A stretch of DNA of 13,746 bases from the NCBI GenBank assembly GCA_937902565.1, contig CALFMX010000064.1, positions 1 to 13,746 of the forward strand, written 5' to 3'. A model generated the notes under the pieces. It was given only the letters and a program-made list of their open reading frames with translations. It had not been told where the DNA came from and ran no database searches. The first letter of the stretch is position 1; every line of letters starts with the position of its first letter. Both the position numbers and the translations under genes were made by a program. The DNA comes from an uncultured Spirochaetales bacterium. Its GTDB lineage: Bacteria > Spirochaetota > Spirochaetia > Sphaerochaetales > Sphaerochaetaceae. Shown here piece after piece: positions 1-7,648 of this stretch.

Positions 1-1
1 C

Positions 2-154
2 GCCGCCTACCTGCTCGAGGAGAGCGGCGCCATCCCCGAGGAGGGTGATATCCTGACCACCGACCTCGGGACCTTCACCATCACCTCGATGACCGGCAAC
101 AGGGTGGAAGCGGTGGAGTTCCGCCCCGAACGGGAGGAGAGCCCGTCGCGTTGA
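2..154 (+). CDS. C-terminal end of a CorC/HlyC-domain (CNNM-type) membrane protein, partial
   Basis: An open frame enters from the left edge and stops with TGA at 152-154, giving about 50 residues. The visible part begins AAYLLEESGAIPEEGDIL and continues with a TFTITSMTGNRVEAVEF strand. This matches the small CorC_HlyC (transporter-associated) domain that ends hemolysin-C/CorC/CNNM proteins: a leucine-rich helix, the 'G.IP..GD' turn, then a beta hairpin with 'GNR(I/V)..V'. In this family the domain follows two CBS domains and often an N-terminal DUF21 membrane domain; proposed roles are Mg2+/Co2+ or Na+ transport. Those upstream domains lie outside the window, so it could be either the membrane-bound or the soluble (YbeX-like) form. 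The leuS promoter begins four bases after the stop, so leuS need not depend on read-through from this gene. Family assignment is fairly sure; function is not. Confidence 0.72.
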   Translation, partial: AAYLLEESGAIPEEGDILTTDLGTFTITSMTGNRVEAVEFRPEREESPSR

Positions 155-157
155 GCG

Positions 158-186
158 TTGACTCTCACTGGTGCCAACGCTATGAT
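158..186 (+). promoter_or_regulatory. Near-consensus sigma-70-type promoter of leuS
   Basis: TTGACT (158-163) and TATGAT (181-186) are separated by exactly 17 bp; each hexamer matches consensus at five of six positions. The predicted +1 falls at about 193-194, and the ATG of leuS is at 194-196, so the transcript should be leaderless. No purine-rich Shine-Dalgarno lies in the 20 nt before the ATG. The promoter starts directly after the stop codon of the upstream gene. It is the clearest promoter in the window. Confidence 0.78.
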
Positions 187-193
187 TGCTCCC

Positions 194-2710
194 ATGAGCA
201 AATACCCCTTCAGAGAGATTGAACAGAAGTGGCAAGCCTATTGGGAGAAGAACCAAAGCTTTGCCGTAACAGAAGATGAAAAGTTCCCCAAAGAGAAGCG
301 TGTCTACGTGCTGGACATGTTCCCCTACCCATCGGGAAGCGGTTTGCACGTCGGGCACCCCGAGGGCTACACCGCCACCGACATCTACTGCCGGTACCTG
401 AGGATGAACGGATACAACGTCCTCCATCCGATGGGCTTCGACTCCTTCGGCCTCCCTGCCGAAAACTACGCCATCCAGACGGGGACCCACCCCAAGATCA
501 CCACCGAGCGCAACATCGCGAACTTCCGCCGGCAGATCAAGAGCCTGGGTTTCTCCTACGATTGGAGCCGCGAGCTCTCGACCCATACCAGCGACTACTA
601 CCGCTGGACCCAGTGGATTTTCATCCAGCTCTTCAACAAGGGCCTGGCCTATGAGTCCAACACCCCCATCAACTGGTGTGACAACTGCAAGACCGGACTG
701 GCCAACGAAGAGGTCAAGGAGGGTCGATGCGAGCGCTGTGGCACCGCCGTTGTGCGCCGCAACATCCGCCAGTGGGTACTCAAGATCACCGAGTACGCCG
801 ACCGCCTGCTCGAAGACCTCGACAGCCTCGAATGGCCCGAGTCGGTGAAGTTGATGCAGAAGAACTGGATCGGGCGCAGCGAAGGGGCCTCGGTCCTCTT
901 CCACATCGACGGCCTGGATGAGAGCCTGGAGGTCTTCACCACCCGCGCCGATACCCTCTTCGGTGCAACCTACATGGTCGTCTCCCCCGAACACCCCTTG
1001 GTGGGCCAGCTCACCACCGCCGAGAACAAGGAGCGGGTCGAGGCGTACCTCGATGAGGTTGCCCACAAGAGCGACCTCGAGCGGACCGACCTTGCAAAAG
1101 ACAAGACCGGCGTCTTCAGCGGCAGCTATGCGATCAACCCGGTCAACGGGGAGCGCATCCCCATCTGGATCGCCGACTACGTGCTCATCAGCTACGGCAC
1201 CGGAGCCATCATGGCGGTTCCCGCCCACGATGAGCGTGACTGGGAGTTTGCCAAGAAGTTCGGTCTCCCGATCATCGAGGTCCTCAAGAGCGAGATCGAC
1301 GTCCAGACAGCCGCCTGGACCGAGGACGGGGTGCACGTCAACAGCGGCTTCCTCGACGGTCTGGGAAAGGATGAAGCCAACGAGAAGATGATCGCCTGGC
1401 TCGAGGAACGGAACCTCGGGAAGACGGCGATCAACTACAAGCTGCGCGACTGGATCTTCAGCCGCCAGCGCTACTGGGGCGAGCCCATCCCCTTGGTCCA
1501 CTGCCCCACCTGCGGAACGGTCGCCCTGAACGAGAGCGATCTGCCGCTCCTCCTGCCGGAGGTGACCAGCTACGAGCCCAGTGGCACCGGGGAGAGCCCG
1601 CTTGCCAAGATCGACAGCTGGGTCAACACCACCTGTCCGGTCTGCGGAGGGCCTGCCAAGCGGGAGACCAACACGATGCCCCAGTGGGCAGGTTCGTGCT
1701 GGTACTACCTGCGCTACATCGACCCGCACAACACGCAGGAGTTCGTCTCCAGGGAGAAGGAGCGCTACTGGATGCCCGTCGACCTCTATGTCGGCGGCGC
1801 CGAGCACGCCGTGCTCCACCTCCTCTACGCCCGTTTCTGGCACAAGGTCCTCCATGACCTGGGCCTGGTCTCCACCAGCGAGCCCTTCACCCGCCTCGTC
1901 AACCAGGGGATGATCACCTCATACGCCTTCCAGCGCACGGACAAGAGCCTCGTCCCCACCGACCTCGTCGACGAGAAGGAGGATGGCACCTTTGTCGAGC
2001 GGGAGACCGGGGACACCCTTGAACGGGTCATCGCCAAGATGAGCAAGAGCTTGAAGAACGTCATCAACCCCGACGAGATCATTGAAGAATACGGCGCCGA
2101 CTCGATGCGGATGTATGAGATGTTCATGGGACCGCTCGAGGTCTCGAAACCGTGGTCGACCGCCGGTCTGGTCGGTGTCTACCGCTTCCTCGACCGTGTC
2201 TGGCGCCTCTACACCGAACGGACGATCAACGACCGGGAGGTCTCGCCCGAGCTGCTCAAGACGGTGCACAAGACCATCAAGAAGGTCAGCGTCGATACCG
2301 GGAACCTGGACTTCAACACCGCCATCGCCCAGATGATGATCCTCGTCAACGACCTCTACAAGGAGGAGGACCTCAATCGCCAGGTTGGGGAGACGCTGGT
2401 ACTGCTGCTCGCACCCTATGTACCCCACTTGGCAGAAGAGCTCTGGCAGCAGCTGGGGCACACCTCCTCCCTCACCACGGCCACCTGGCCGACCTGGGAC
2501 GAGGCGCTGACGGTGGACAGCACCGCGACCCTTGTCTTCCAGGTCAACGGAAAGGTCCGCTCCAAGGTAGAGGCACCGATGGGCCTCCCCAAGGATGAGG
2601 CGCTCGCACTGGCCAAGGCCGACGAGAAGGTTCAGAAGTGGATTGAAGGCAAGACGGTGGTCCGCGAGATTGTCGTGACCGACAAGCTCGTCAATATCGT
2701 CGTCAAATAA
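194..2710 (+). CDS. leuS: Leucyl-tRNA synthetase
   Basis: This class Ia aminoacyl-tRNA synthetase charges tRNA-Leu with leucine in the cytoplasm. At 838 residues it is close to the usual bacterial length (about 860). Visible in order: the HIGH signature as HVGH (52-55); a zinc knuckle with C162, C165, C179, C182; the CP1 editing domain with the threonine-rich TTRADTLFG (249-257) and the conserved editing aspartate in AHDERDW (about D347); a second zinc site C437/C440 plus C481/C484; a short leucine-specific insertion (about 575-612); KMSKS (615-619); and the anticodon-binding and C-terminal domains. The frame stays open upstream to a TTG at 158, and an in-frame ATG lies at 182, but both fall inside the promoter. 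MSKYPF at 194 matches family N-termini and sits at the predicted transcription start. The TAA stop is one base from the stop of the convergent gene at 2712. Nothing essential is missing. Confidence 0.97.
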   Translation: MSKYPFREIEQKWQAYWEKNQSFAVTEDEKFPKEKRVYVLDMFPYPSGSGLHVGHPEGYTATDIYCRYLRMNGYNVLHPMGFDSFGLPAENYAIQTGTHPKITTERNIANFRRQIKSLGFSYDWSRELSTHTSDYYRWTQWIFIQLFNKGLAYESNTPINWCDNCKTGLANEEVKEGRCERCGTAVVRRNIRQWVLKITEYADRLLEDLDSLEWPESVKLMQKNWIGRSEGASVLFHIDGLDESLEVFTTRADTLFGATYMVVSPEHPLVGQLTTAENKERVEAYLDEVAHKSDLERTDLAKDKTGVFSGSYAINPVNGERIPIWIADYVLISYGTGAIMAVPAHDERDWEFAKKFGLPIIEVLKSEIDVQTAAWTEDGVHVNSGFLDGLGKDEANEKMIAWLEERNLGKTAINYKLRDWIFSRQRYWGEPIPLVHCPTCGTVALNESDLPLLLPEVTSYEPSGTGESPLAKIDSWVNTTCPVCGGPAKRETNTMPQWAGSCWYYLRYIDPHNTQEFVSREKERYWMPVDLYVGGAEHAVLHLLYARFWHKVLHDLGLVSTSEPFTRLVNQGMITSYAFQRTDKSLVPTDLVDEKEDGTFVERETGDTLERVIAKMSKSLKNVINPDEIIEEYGADSMRMYEMFMGPLEVSKPWSTAGLVGVYRFLDRVWRLYTERTINDREVSPELLKTVHKTIKKVSVDTGNLDFNTAIAQMMILVNDLYKEEDLNRQVGETLVLLLAPYVPHLAEELWQQLGHTSSLTTATWPTWDEALTVDSTATLVFQVNGKVRSKVEAPMGLPKDEALALAKADEKVQKWIEGKTVVREIVVTDKLVNIVVK

Positions 2711-2711
2711 G

Positions 2712-3170
2712 CTATCGCTCCACCGTCATGTGAATGGTGATGGTGGAGTTGAAGTTCTCGTTATCAATCGGGGATGTAATCTGGGCCCAGATGCCAGGCA
2801 GGGTTATCTCGTCAGAGAGGACCTCCTGCCTGATGAGGGTTATCACCTCACCATCCTCATACACCAGTTCATAGCCGGCAAGGCGCACCCCGTCAAAGAG
2901 CGGGGTGTGGGTAAGCTGTACCGTGCCGAAGCCCGGCTTCTTGATGGAGAGGGTAAGGTTACAGACCGGGATTCTTGGATTCTGCCGATCAATATCAGTG
3001 GAGACATGGGTCAACCTGACCCCTTCGTCCACGGGCGTATATTGGAGAACAATGGCTCCAAGGAGAGGAGCAGCTGGTATAGTCAATAGAATGAGCAAAC
3101 AAAAGGCCACTGTCCCGAGCTTTCGGGAGAGAGAGGGCAGACGTGTGCTCGCTATCATCCGTGTTGCCAT
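2712..3170 (-). CDS. Small secreted or membrane-anchored protein of unknown function
   Basis: I do not recognise this 152-residue protein. A basic N-terminus (MATRMIASTR...RK) is followed by one strongly hydrophobic stretch (about residues 18-40, including VAFCLLILLTIPAAPLLGAIV), so it is either exported or anchored by its N-terminus; there is no lipobox. The rest looks beta-rich, and a short motif occurs twice: YTPVDEGVRL (44-53) and HTPLFDGVRL (88-97). The frame stays open 26 codons further upstream into sdaA, but that part is the wrong-frame reading of the sdaA end. A promoter-like pair ends 9 nt before the chosen ATG. The gene lies 34 bp downstream of sdaA on the same strand and meets leuS tail to tail with one base between stop codons. 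Four of its 60-base rows counted by hand give about 47-55% GC, against 63% in a sampled leuS row, hinting at an orphan or later acquisition. The opposite strand also has a shorter open frame, judged less likely. Confidence 0.6.
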   Translation of the reverse strand: MATRMIASTRLPSLSRKLGTVAFCLLILLTIPAAPLLGAIVLQYTPVDEGVRLTHVSTDIDRQNPRIPVCNLTLSIKKPGFGTVQLTHTPLFDGVRLAGYELVYEDGEVITLIRQEVLSDEITLPGIWAQITSPIDNENFNSTITIHMTVER

Positions 3171-3179
3171 TGCTGAAAA

Positions 3180-3208
3180 ACAGTACTCCTCGGTATTGTT
3201 CTCGTCAA
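3180..3208 (-). promoter_or_regulatory. Putative promoter of the orphan secreted-protein gene
   Basis: On the minus strand TTGACG (3208-3203, five of six consensus bases) is followed after 17 bp by TACTGT (3185-3180, which keeps the three best conserved positions TA...T). The -10 ends 9 nt before the ATG at 3170, so +1 is predicted at about 3173, leaving a leader of only 2-3 nt. The -35 contains the TGA stop codon of sdaA. GAGGAG occurs in the spacer but is 15 nt from the ATG, too far for a normal Shine-Dalgarno. It may coexist with read-through from sdaA. Confidence 0.4.
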
Positions 3209-4392
3209 GACTCGATAATCTTGGCAAGTCCTCCCTTTGACGTCTCACGATAGAGCGACGGCAACGCTTGGCCGGTCTCCATCATCACATCCACCACACT
3301 GTCAAAACTCACTTTGTGCCGCCCGTCACCCATCAGTGCATAGGTTGCATGGTCAAGGGAGCGCATCGCAGCGAGCGCATTCCGTTCGATGCACGGGATC
3401 TGCACCAGACCCCGCATCGGGTCGCAGGTGAGGCCGAGGTGGTGCTCGAGGCCCATCTCGGCGGCGTATTCAACCTGGAAGATCGTTCCTCCCAGAAGCT
3501 GGGTAGCACTTGCACTCGCCATGGCGCAGGCGACCCCCACCTCTCCCTGGCAGCCGACCTCCGCCCCGCTGATCGAGCCATTGGCCTTCACCAGGGTCCC
3601 GATGAGGCCTGCGGTGAGGAGGGCCCGGATGATCTTGACCCGGGCGACCTTCTCATGGACAGCAAAGTAGTACAACACCCCGGGCAGTACCCCCGAGGCG
3701 CCACAGGTCGGGGCGGTGACAATCTTGGAACCTGATGCATTCTCTTCACTGACAGCCAGTGCATAGCAGAGCGGCAGGGCGACCTGGCCCATGTTCTGGG
3801 CCTTGGCGTAGTACTGGCTCGCCTTGCGGGCAAGCTTCAGCCCGCCGGGGAGCACCCCCTCTCCACAGAGGCCGCGGGTGACCGCCTCCTGCATGACGGT
3901 CCACACCTCTTCGATGTAGGGGATGATCCCCTCCCCCTCATGCTCGAGGACAAACTCCCACAGCTGCATCCCCTCGCGTGCGCAGTAGTCGAGGATCGGT
4001 TTCATCTTGGTGAAGTGCGGGGGGTAGGGGTGGGAGGCCGGGTCCTCCTCCTCTCCTTCGATGACGATCTTGCCTCCCCCTACACTGTAGTAGGCTTGCC
4101 CGTTTCCACCGTCCTTCTCCGTGATGACCAGGGTGTTGGGGTGCCCGCCCTTCTCCTCGTCAGGGTACCAGTAGATCTCCACCTCCTTGCCATGGGAGGA
4201 GAAGACCTCCCTGATGGCCGTATCGGTGAGGTGTCCCTTGCCGGTGGAGGCAAGGCTGCCGTAGAGCGCCACCTCATACTCCGCTGACGCTGGATAGAGG
4301 CCGAGAAAGTGCTCGGCAGCGTTGCGTGGGCCCATCGTGTGGCTTGATGATGGACCATGTCCGATTCGATAGAGCTCTCTAATAGATTCCAT
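3205..4392 (-). CDS. sdaA: L-serine dehydratase (L-serine ammonia-lyase), single-chain, [4Fe-4S]-dependent
   Basis: This enzyme converts L-serine to pyruvate and ammonia in the cytoplasm, using an oxygen-labile [4Fe-4S] cluster rather than PLP. It is a 395-residue single chain: an N-terminal beta-chain-like domain opening with IGHGPSSSHTMGP (10-22) and YGSLASTGKGHLTD (44-57), then the catalytic alpha-chain-like domain with TAPTCGASG (226-234). The three expected cluster ligands are C281 (VGCQGEVG), C323 (LTCDP) and C334 (IPCIERN). Their spacing of 42 and 11 residues equals that of the characterised Legionella enzyme. The C-terminus METGQALPSLYRETSKGGLA is typical. It is shorter than E. coli SdaA (about 454 residues) but keeps both domains, like forms in many anaerobes. 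The ATG at 4392 is set by the family N-terminus and by a promoter ending 6 nt before it. It is followed by the orphan gene at 2712-3170. Likely role: serine fermentation or detoxification, supplying pyruvate. Confidence 0.94.
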   Translation of the reverse strand: MESIRELYRIGHGPSSSHTMGPRNAAEHFLGLYPASAEYEVALYGSLASTGKGHLTDTAIREVFSSHGKEVEIYWYPDEEKGGHPNTLVITEKDGGNGQAYYSVGGGKIVIEGEEEDPASHPYPPHFTKMKPILDYCAREGMQLWEFVLEHEGEGIIPYIEEVWTVMQEAVTRGLCGEGVLPGGLKLARKASQYYAKAQNMGQVALPLCYALAVSEENASGSKIVTAPTCGASGVLPGVLYYFAVHEKVARVKIIRALLTAGLIGTLVKANGSISGAEVGCQGEVGVACAMASASATQLLGGTIFQVEYAAEMGLEHHLGLTCDPMRGLVQIPCIERNALAAMRSLDHATYALMGDGRHKVSFDSVVDVMMETGQALPSLYRETSKGGLAKIIES

Positions 4393-4398
4393 ACCCCT

Positions 4399-4427
4399 AC
4401 TCTATAGAGAATTGGGCTTAAAGTGAA
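4399..4427 (-). promoter_or_regulatory. Putative promoter of sdaA
   Basis: The 39-bp gap upstream of sdaA holds, on the minus strand, TTCACT (4427-4422, four of six), a 17-bp spacer and TAGAGT (4404-4399, four of six), ending 6 nt before the ATG at 4392. That puts +1 on or next to the A of the start codon. An overlapping alternative -10, TATAGA (4406-4401), also gives a start within 2 nt of the ATG but with a 15-bp spacer. A perfect 10-bp palindrome CTCTATAGAG (4400-4409) covers the -10 and could be chance or an operator. AGGGG lies 1 nt from the ATG, too close for a Shine-Dalgarno. Confidence 0.42.
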
Positions 4428-4431
4428 GAAG

Positions 4432-5157
4432 TCACCACCACGGTGCCGTGCTGACTGTGGTGGTATAGCGTCGTGCCCCGAGGTCCGCGTAGAGGGTCAA
4501 AAGCAGCGACTGCTCCCGGTTGATCCAGCGCTGGATGATGCCACCCACCGTAAGCGGGATCTCATCACCCCACAGGAAGTGGAAGGAGGTGCCGTCGCTC
4601 AACTCGCTGACCCACCTCCCCTGGGGAATGTCGGCGAGCACCACAGCAAGGGGCTGCTGGTAGGTGATCGACTCCCGGCTCAGGCTCCCGTCGAGGATCG
4701 AGAGGAGCAATTGGTCCTGGTCGACGAGGGTAGCGTCAAGGACAGAGGAGAAGAGCAGGTCGAGGTCGAGGGTCTCGAACGCCTGCTCGTTCAGCGCCCA
4801 GCTCTCCAAAAGCAGACGCGCCAACTCCCCCTGAGCCTGGGTCAGTGAGACCGTTCTCTTCGAGCCCGGGCTGTAGTAGCCGCCCCAGGGGGCGAGGGAG
4901 GAGAGGGGGTAGGCACAGATGATGGTGGACCGGTCGCGCTTCACTGCCAGGGTGACACTGTTCTCATCCCCCTCGAGGTGGATGCGCCCAAGCTGATCCC
5001 CATCGGTGTAGACCACGGTCTTCCATAAGGGCTTGTGGGCCACCTCACGCCACGGATGGGATTCGGTGATGGTGACGGTGATCTCCACTTCAGAGAGTGG
5101 ATTGGCCGCACAGCCGAGAAGCGAGAGGCTCAATAGGCAGAGGAGTATGTATCTCAC
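4432..5157 (-). CDS. Predicted lipoprotein of unknown function
   Basis: This is a 241-residue protein with a classic lipoprotein signal peptide: a short basic start (MRY), a leucine-rich core and the lipobox LLGC with C16 as the predicted lipidated cysteine, followed by AANP. It should therefore be exported and membrane-anchored. I recognise no enzymatic domain. The mature part has several beta-type stretches (VEITVTITESHPW, SVTLAVKRDRSTIICAYP), a leucine-rich helix around residues 108-150, and a terminal beta region. The chosen start is GTG at 5157, which gives the shortest complete signal peptide; GGGGG lies only 1 nt upstream, so initiation is probably coupled to the preceding gene. It begins 15 nt after the stop of the DUF4416 gene and looks like the last gene of the aroF-pheA operon. 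I found no promoter of its own. Being a lipoprotein is well supported; its role is unknown. Confidence 0.85.
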   Translation of the reverse strand: MRYILLCLLSLSLLGCAANPLSEVEITVTITESHPWREVAHKPLWKTVVYTDGDQLGRIHLEGDENSVTLAVKRDRSTIICAYPLSSLAPWGGYYSPGSKRTVSLTQAQGELARLLLESWALNEQAFETLDLDLLFSSVLDATLVDQDQLLLSILDGSLSRESITYQQPLAVVLADIPQGRWVSELSDGTSFHFLWGDEIPLTVGGIIQRWINREQSLLLTLYADLGARRYTTTVSTAPWW

Positions 5158-5158
5158 A

Positions 5159-5180
5159 CCCCCTAAGGGGCGTCAGCCCC
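5159..5180 (-). other. Alternative short GC hairpins across a gene junction
   Basis: On the minus strand GGGGC (5180-5176), loop TGAC, GCCCC (5171-5167), spacer TTA, GGGGG (5163-5159) leads directly to the lipoprotein GTG at 5157. The middle segment can pair with either flank, so the two hairpins are mutually exclusive. The TGA stop of the DUF4416 gene (5175-5173) sits in the first loop. No U-tract follows, so it is not a standard terminator. It could couple initiation to termination of the upstream gene, or be chance in GC-rich DNA. Confidence 0.3.
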
Positions 5181-5697
5181 CGCCCTGCTTCAGCGCTTCC
5201 CTCCATGCGCCAAAGAGCGAGCGCACACCCTCATCACGATAGTCGGCATAGGTCCAATCAAGCGGGACAAAGCGCCCCTTGGACCAGATGAGGGTGAGGT
5301 CGGCCCAGATGCCGTCAGCGAGGGCGATCCGGTGTGTCCGACCCTTGGCAGTGGCCAGGACCAGGGAGGTCAGGGAGAGCAGGCCGGGGTCCAGATTCAC
5401 CTCCCGGCCCCCCTCAGCGTTGAGGAAACGCAGTTCCAGGGCATTGGTCTCCCCCTTGATCGCCGCAAGTCGGGAGGGGTCAACGAGATGGGTGAAGGCG
5501 ACATAGAGGCGTAGGGGCTTGTTCCCCATCTCCGTGTCATAGTAGTCGCTCTCCTCGAAGACCCGTATGGGGCTCACCTCACAGATCGGCCCGTAGAGGG
5601 CCTCAAGCTCACGGAGAAGCCCCTCCAGCAACGCCCTCCGGGCGAGCAGGATCCCCATGACCAGACGGTTTTTGGGGAAGGGCCTCGCCGTTGCCAT
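5173..5697 (-). CDS. DUF4416 family protein
   Basis: This 174-residue protein matches DUF4416 along its whole length. Recognisable stretches are the N-terminal KNRLVMGILLARRALL, the FEESDYYDTEMG block (about residues 48-59), the VDPSRLAAIKGETNALE helix, the GREVNLDPGLLSLTSLVLAT core (about 98-117), HRIALADGIWADLTL and the closing PLDWTYADYRD. The family occurs in spirochaetes, Thermotogae, deltaproteobacteria and some other anaerobes; I know of no established function. The frame is open upstream into the preceding gene, but family alignment begins at MATARPFPKNR, so ATG at 5697 is chosen. The aroF-pheA stop (5701-5699) is followed by one base and then this ATG, with no visible Shine-Dalgarno, which implies translational coupling and synthesis in step with the aromatic enzyme. 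Cytoplasmic; no signal peptide or membrane segment is seen. The family call is firm, the function unknown. Confidence 0.9.
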   Translation of the reverse strand: MATARPFPKNRLVMGILLARRALLEGLLRELEALYGPICEVSPIRVFEESDYYDTEMGNKPLRLYVAFTHLVDPSRLAAIKGETNALELRFLNAEGGREVNLDPGLLSLTSLVLATAKGRTHRIALADGIWADLTLIWSKGRFVPLDWTYADYRDEGVRSLFGAWREALKQGGG

Positions 5698-5698
5698 C

Positions 5699-7612
5699 TC
5701 AGAGGGTGGAGGTGTAGGTCCCCAGGACCCGTACCGACTTGCAGATCTCCTCAAGCTCAGCGAAGGCGACCTCGAAGGCTCCCTCGTCGCCGAGCTCGGT
5801 CTCAACGAAGAAGGAGTACTCCCACGGCTTTCCGGCTATGGGCCGGCTCTCCAGCTTCTTCATGTTCAGCCCATGCTTGGTCAGCACCAGGAGCGCCTCG
5901 AAGAGCGAACCAGGGCGATCGGAGACGGTAAAGACGAGGGAGGCACGGTTGACCGGGGCACTGCTGCGGATCGCCCGGGCATTCTCCTCGCGGCTGATGA
6001 TATAGAAGCGGGTGTAGTTGCGGGGATTGGACTCGATGGACTCATCGAGGACCTCCATCCCGTAGACCTTCGCTGCCGGGATGCCGGCGATAGCCGCCTT
6101 GGTTCGATCCCCGGTCTCCTTGACGTAGGCGACCGCCCCGGCGGTGTCGAAGAAGGAGATCGCCTGGGCGTGGGCGAGCGTACTGCCAAGATAGTCGGTG
6201 CACTGGGCAAGACCCTGGGGGTGTGAGTAGACCTCACGGATCTCCTCGATTTTCGATCCGGGAACGCCGATGAGGTTATGGATGATCCTGATCTGCTGCT
6301 CTCCCACCACCTCGATGGCCCGGTGGCGATCGAGGAGGTCGAGGTTCTCCAGGATGGTACCGCCGAGGGTATTCTCGACCGGGATCATCCCATAGAGGGC
6401 CCGCCCCTCAAGCACTGCATCGAAGGTGGCGGCAAAGGTCTTGCAGGGCAGGACATCACACTCCTCGCCAAAGGCGCGGCGGATGGCCAGCTCACTATAG
6501 GCACCGCGTTCGCCCTGGAAGGAGACGACGAGGTGGTCGACAACGGTCGGGCCGATCCCCTCCGCCGTGCTCTTGGTCGGCAGGGTGATGCGGGGAATCC
6601 GCTCGAGGGACTTGCCGACGACCTGGCTGAGGGCCTGCAGGTCGCGCATCAGCTTCTCGAACTGGGCAGGATAGAGGGACTGCGGCCCATCGCTGAACGC
6701 CTTCTCCGGATGGTTGTGCACCTCGACCATCAGGCCGGAGGCGCCGCTGGCCACCAGGGCCAGGCTCATCGGGCTGACCATCTCCCTCAGCCCGGTTGCA
6801 TGGCTGGGGTCCCCGATCACCGGCAGGTGGGTCATCTTCTGCACCACCGGGATGGCTGAGATATCGAGGGTATTGCGGGTGGCCCGCTCATAGGTGCGGA
6901 TCCCGCGCTCACAGAGCACCACCTGGTCGGTGCCGCTCGCCATCAGGTACTCGGCGGCCATGAGCCACTCCTCGATGGTGGCACAGAGGCCTCGCTTGAG
7001 CAGGACCGGCATGCCGGTCTTGCCGACCGCCTTCAACAGCTCGAAGTTCTGCATGTTGCGCGCCCCGATCTGGAACATATCAACGTAGCGGGCCATCAAG
7101 GGGACATCGGAGGGGTTCACCACCTCGCTGGTGATGGGCATGCCGTACGCCGCTCCCGCTTCCTTGAGGTACTTGAGCCCCTCCTCGCCGAGGCCCTGGA
7201 AGGAGTAGGGACTGGTGCGGGGCTTGAAGGCGCCACCGCGCAAGATTACCGCCCCCGCCTCGCGGACCACGGAGGCGATCTCCATGATCTGCTCCCGGCT
7301 CTCGACGGCACAGGGGCCAGCGATGATGGCAATCCGTCCGCCGCCAATCTTCACATTGCCGACGGAGACGATGGTATCCTCCCGTTTCAGCTCCCGGCTG
7401 GCGAGCTTGAAGGGCTTGGAGATGGGGATGACACTGGCCACCCCGTCGATCATCTCGACCTCCCTGAGGTCGATCGATGAGCTGCCGACCGCACCGAAGA
7501 CCGTCTCTTCGCTGCCGACAATCTCCTTGACTGTGTACCCTCGCTCGGTGAGGAAGGTGTGGATTGCACTCTTTTGCTTATCGCTGATCTGTTTCTTAAG
7601 TACGACTATCAT
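5699..7612 (-). CDS. aroF-pheA: Fusion of DAHP synthase (type I-beta) with ACT-domain prephenate dehydratase
   Basis: One 637-residue chain carries two aromatic-pathway enzymes. Residues 1-66 form the ferredoxin-like regulatory domain of Thermotoga-type DAHP synthases. Residues about 85-335 form the catalytic barrel that condenses PEP and erythrose 4-phosphate. Its metal ligands are present: C101 (GPCAVES), H271 (DPSHATG), E297 and D308, each one less than in the T. maritima enzyme. After a linker (about 340-360) comes prephenate dehydratase (361-540; prephenate to phenylpyruvate), with FQGERGAYSE, PVENTLGG and the catalytic NYTRF (T534). An ACT domain follows (about 557-637) with the phenylalanine-binding ESRP (588-591). 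No chorismate mutase domain is seen, so prephenate must come from a separate enzyme. DAHP synthases are commonly fused to chorismate mutase; fusion to prephenate dehydratase is less usual. There is no stop or frameshift between the halves. The start at ATG 7612 fits the family N-terminus and a promoter 7 nt upstream. Confidence 0.95.
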   Translation of the reverse strand: MIVVLKKQISDKQKSAIHTFLTERGYTVKEIVGSEETVFGAVGSSSIDLREVEMIDGVASVIPISKPFKLASRELKREDTIVSVGNVKIGGGRIAIIAGPCAVESREQIMEIASVVREAGAVILRGGAFKPRTSPYSFQGLGEEGLKYLKEAGAAYGMPITSEVVNPSDVPLMARYVDMFQIGARNMQNFELLKAVGKTGMPVLLKRGLCATIEEWLMAAEYLMASGTDQVVLCERGIRTYERATRNTLDISAIPVVQKMTHLPVIGDPSHATGLREMVSPMSLALVASGASGLMVEVHNHPEKAFSDGPQSLYPAQFEKLMRDLQALSQVVGKSLERIPRITLPTKSTAEGIGPTVVDHLVVSFQGERGAYSELAIRRAFGEECDVLPCKTFAATFDAVLEGRALYGMIPVENTLGGTILENLDLLDRHRAIEVVGEQQIRIIHNLIGVPGSKIEEIREVYSHPQGLAQCTDYLGSTLAHAQAISFFDTAGAVAYVKETGDRTKAAIAGIPAAKVYGMEVLDESIESNPRNYTRFYIISREENARAIRSSAPVNRASLVFTVSDRPGSLFEALLVLTKHGLNMKKLESRPIAGKPWEYSFFVETELGDEGAFEVAFAELEEICKSVRVLGTYTSTL

Positions 7613-7619
7613 AATTCGA

Positions 7620-7648
7620 ACGCTAAAGAGTCATACACAAAAGGTCAA
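7620..7648 (-). promoter_or_regulatory. Putative promoter of the aroF-pheA operon
   Basis: On the minus strand TTGACC (7648-7643, five of six), a 17-bp spacer and TAGCGT (7625-7620, TA...T retained) end 7 nt before the ATG at 7612, predicting +1 on or one base before the start codon. No Shine-Dalgarno-like stretch occurs in the 20 nt upstream. The -35 lies inside the left arm and loop of the inverted repeat at 7641-7656. Confidence 0.45.

Noticed and set aside
158..193. Extended N-terminus of LeuS starting at TTG 158 or ATG 182
   Set aside because: These codons overlap the near-consensus -35/-10 elements and would lie upstream of the predicted transcript start. Family alignment begins at MSKYPF (194).
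1919..2461. Minus-strand open frame of 180 codons opposite leuS
   Set aside because: Fully antisense to conserved LeuS sequence including KMSKS; its composition is that of a complement frame.
2730..3089. Plus-strand open frame (119 codons) opposite the orphan gene
   Set aside because: Both strands are open here. The minus strand is preferred because it has a plausible signal or anchor segment, a promoter-like pair at the right distance and an internal repeat; the plus-strand protein has none of these.
5159..5180. Intrinsic terminator after the DUF4416 gene
   Set aside because: Stems are only 4-5 bp, no U-tract follows, and the next gene begins immediately, which fits an operon junction rather than an end.
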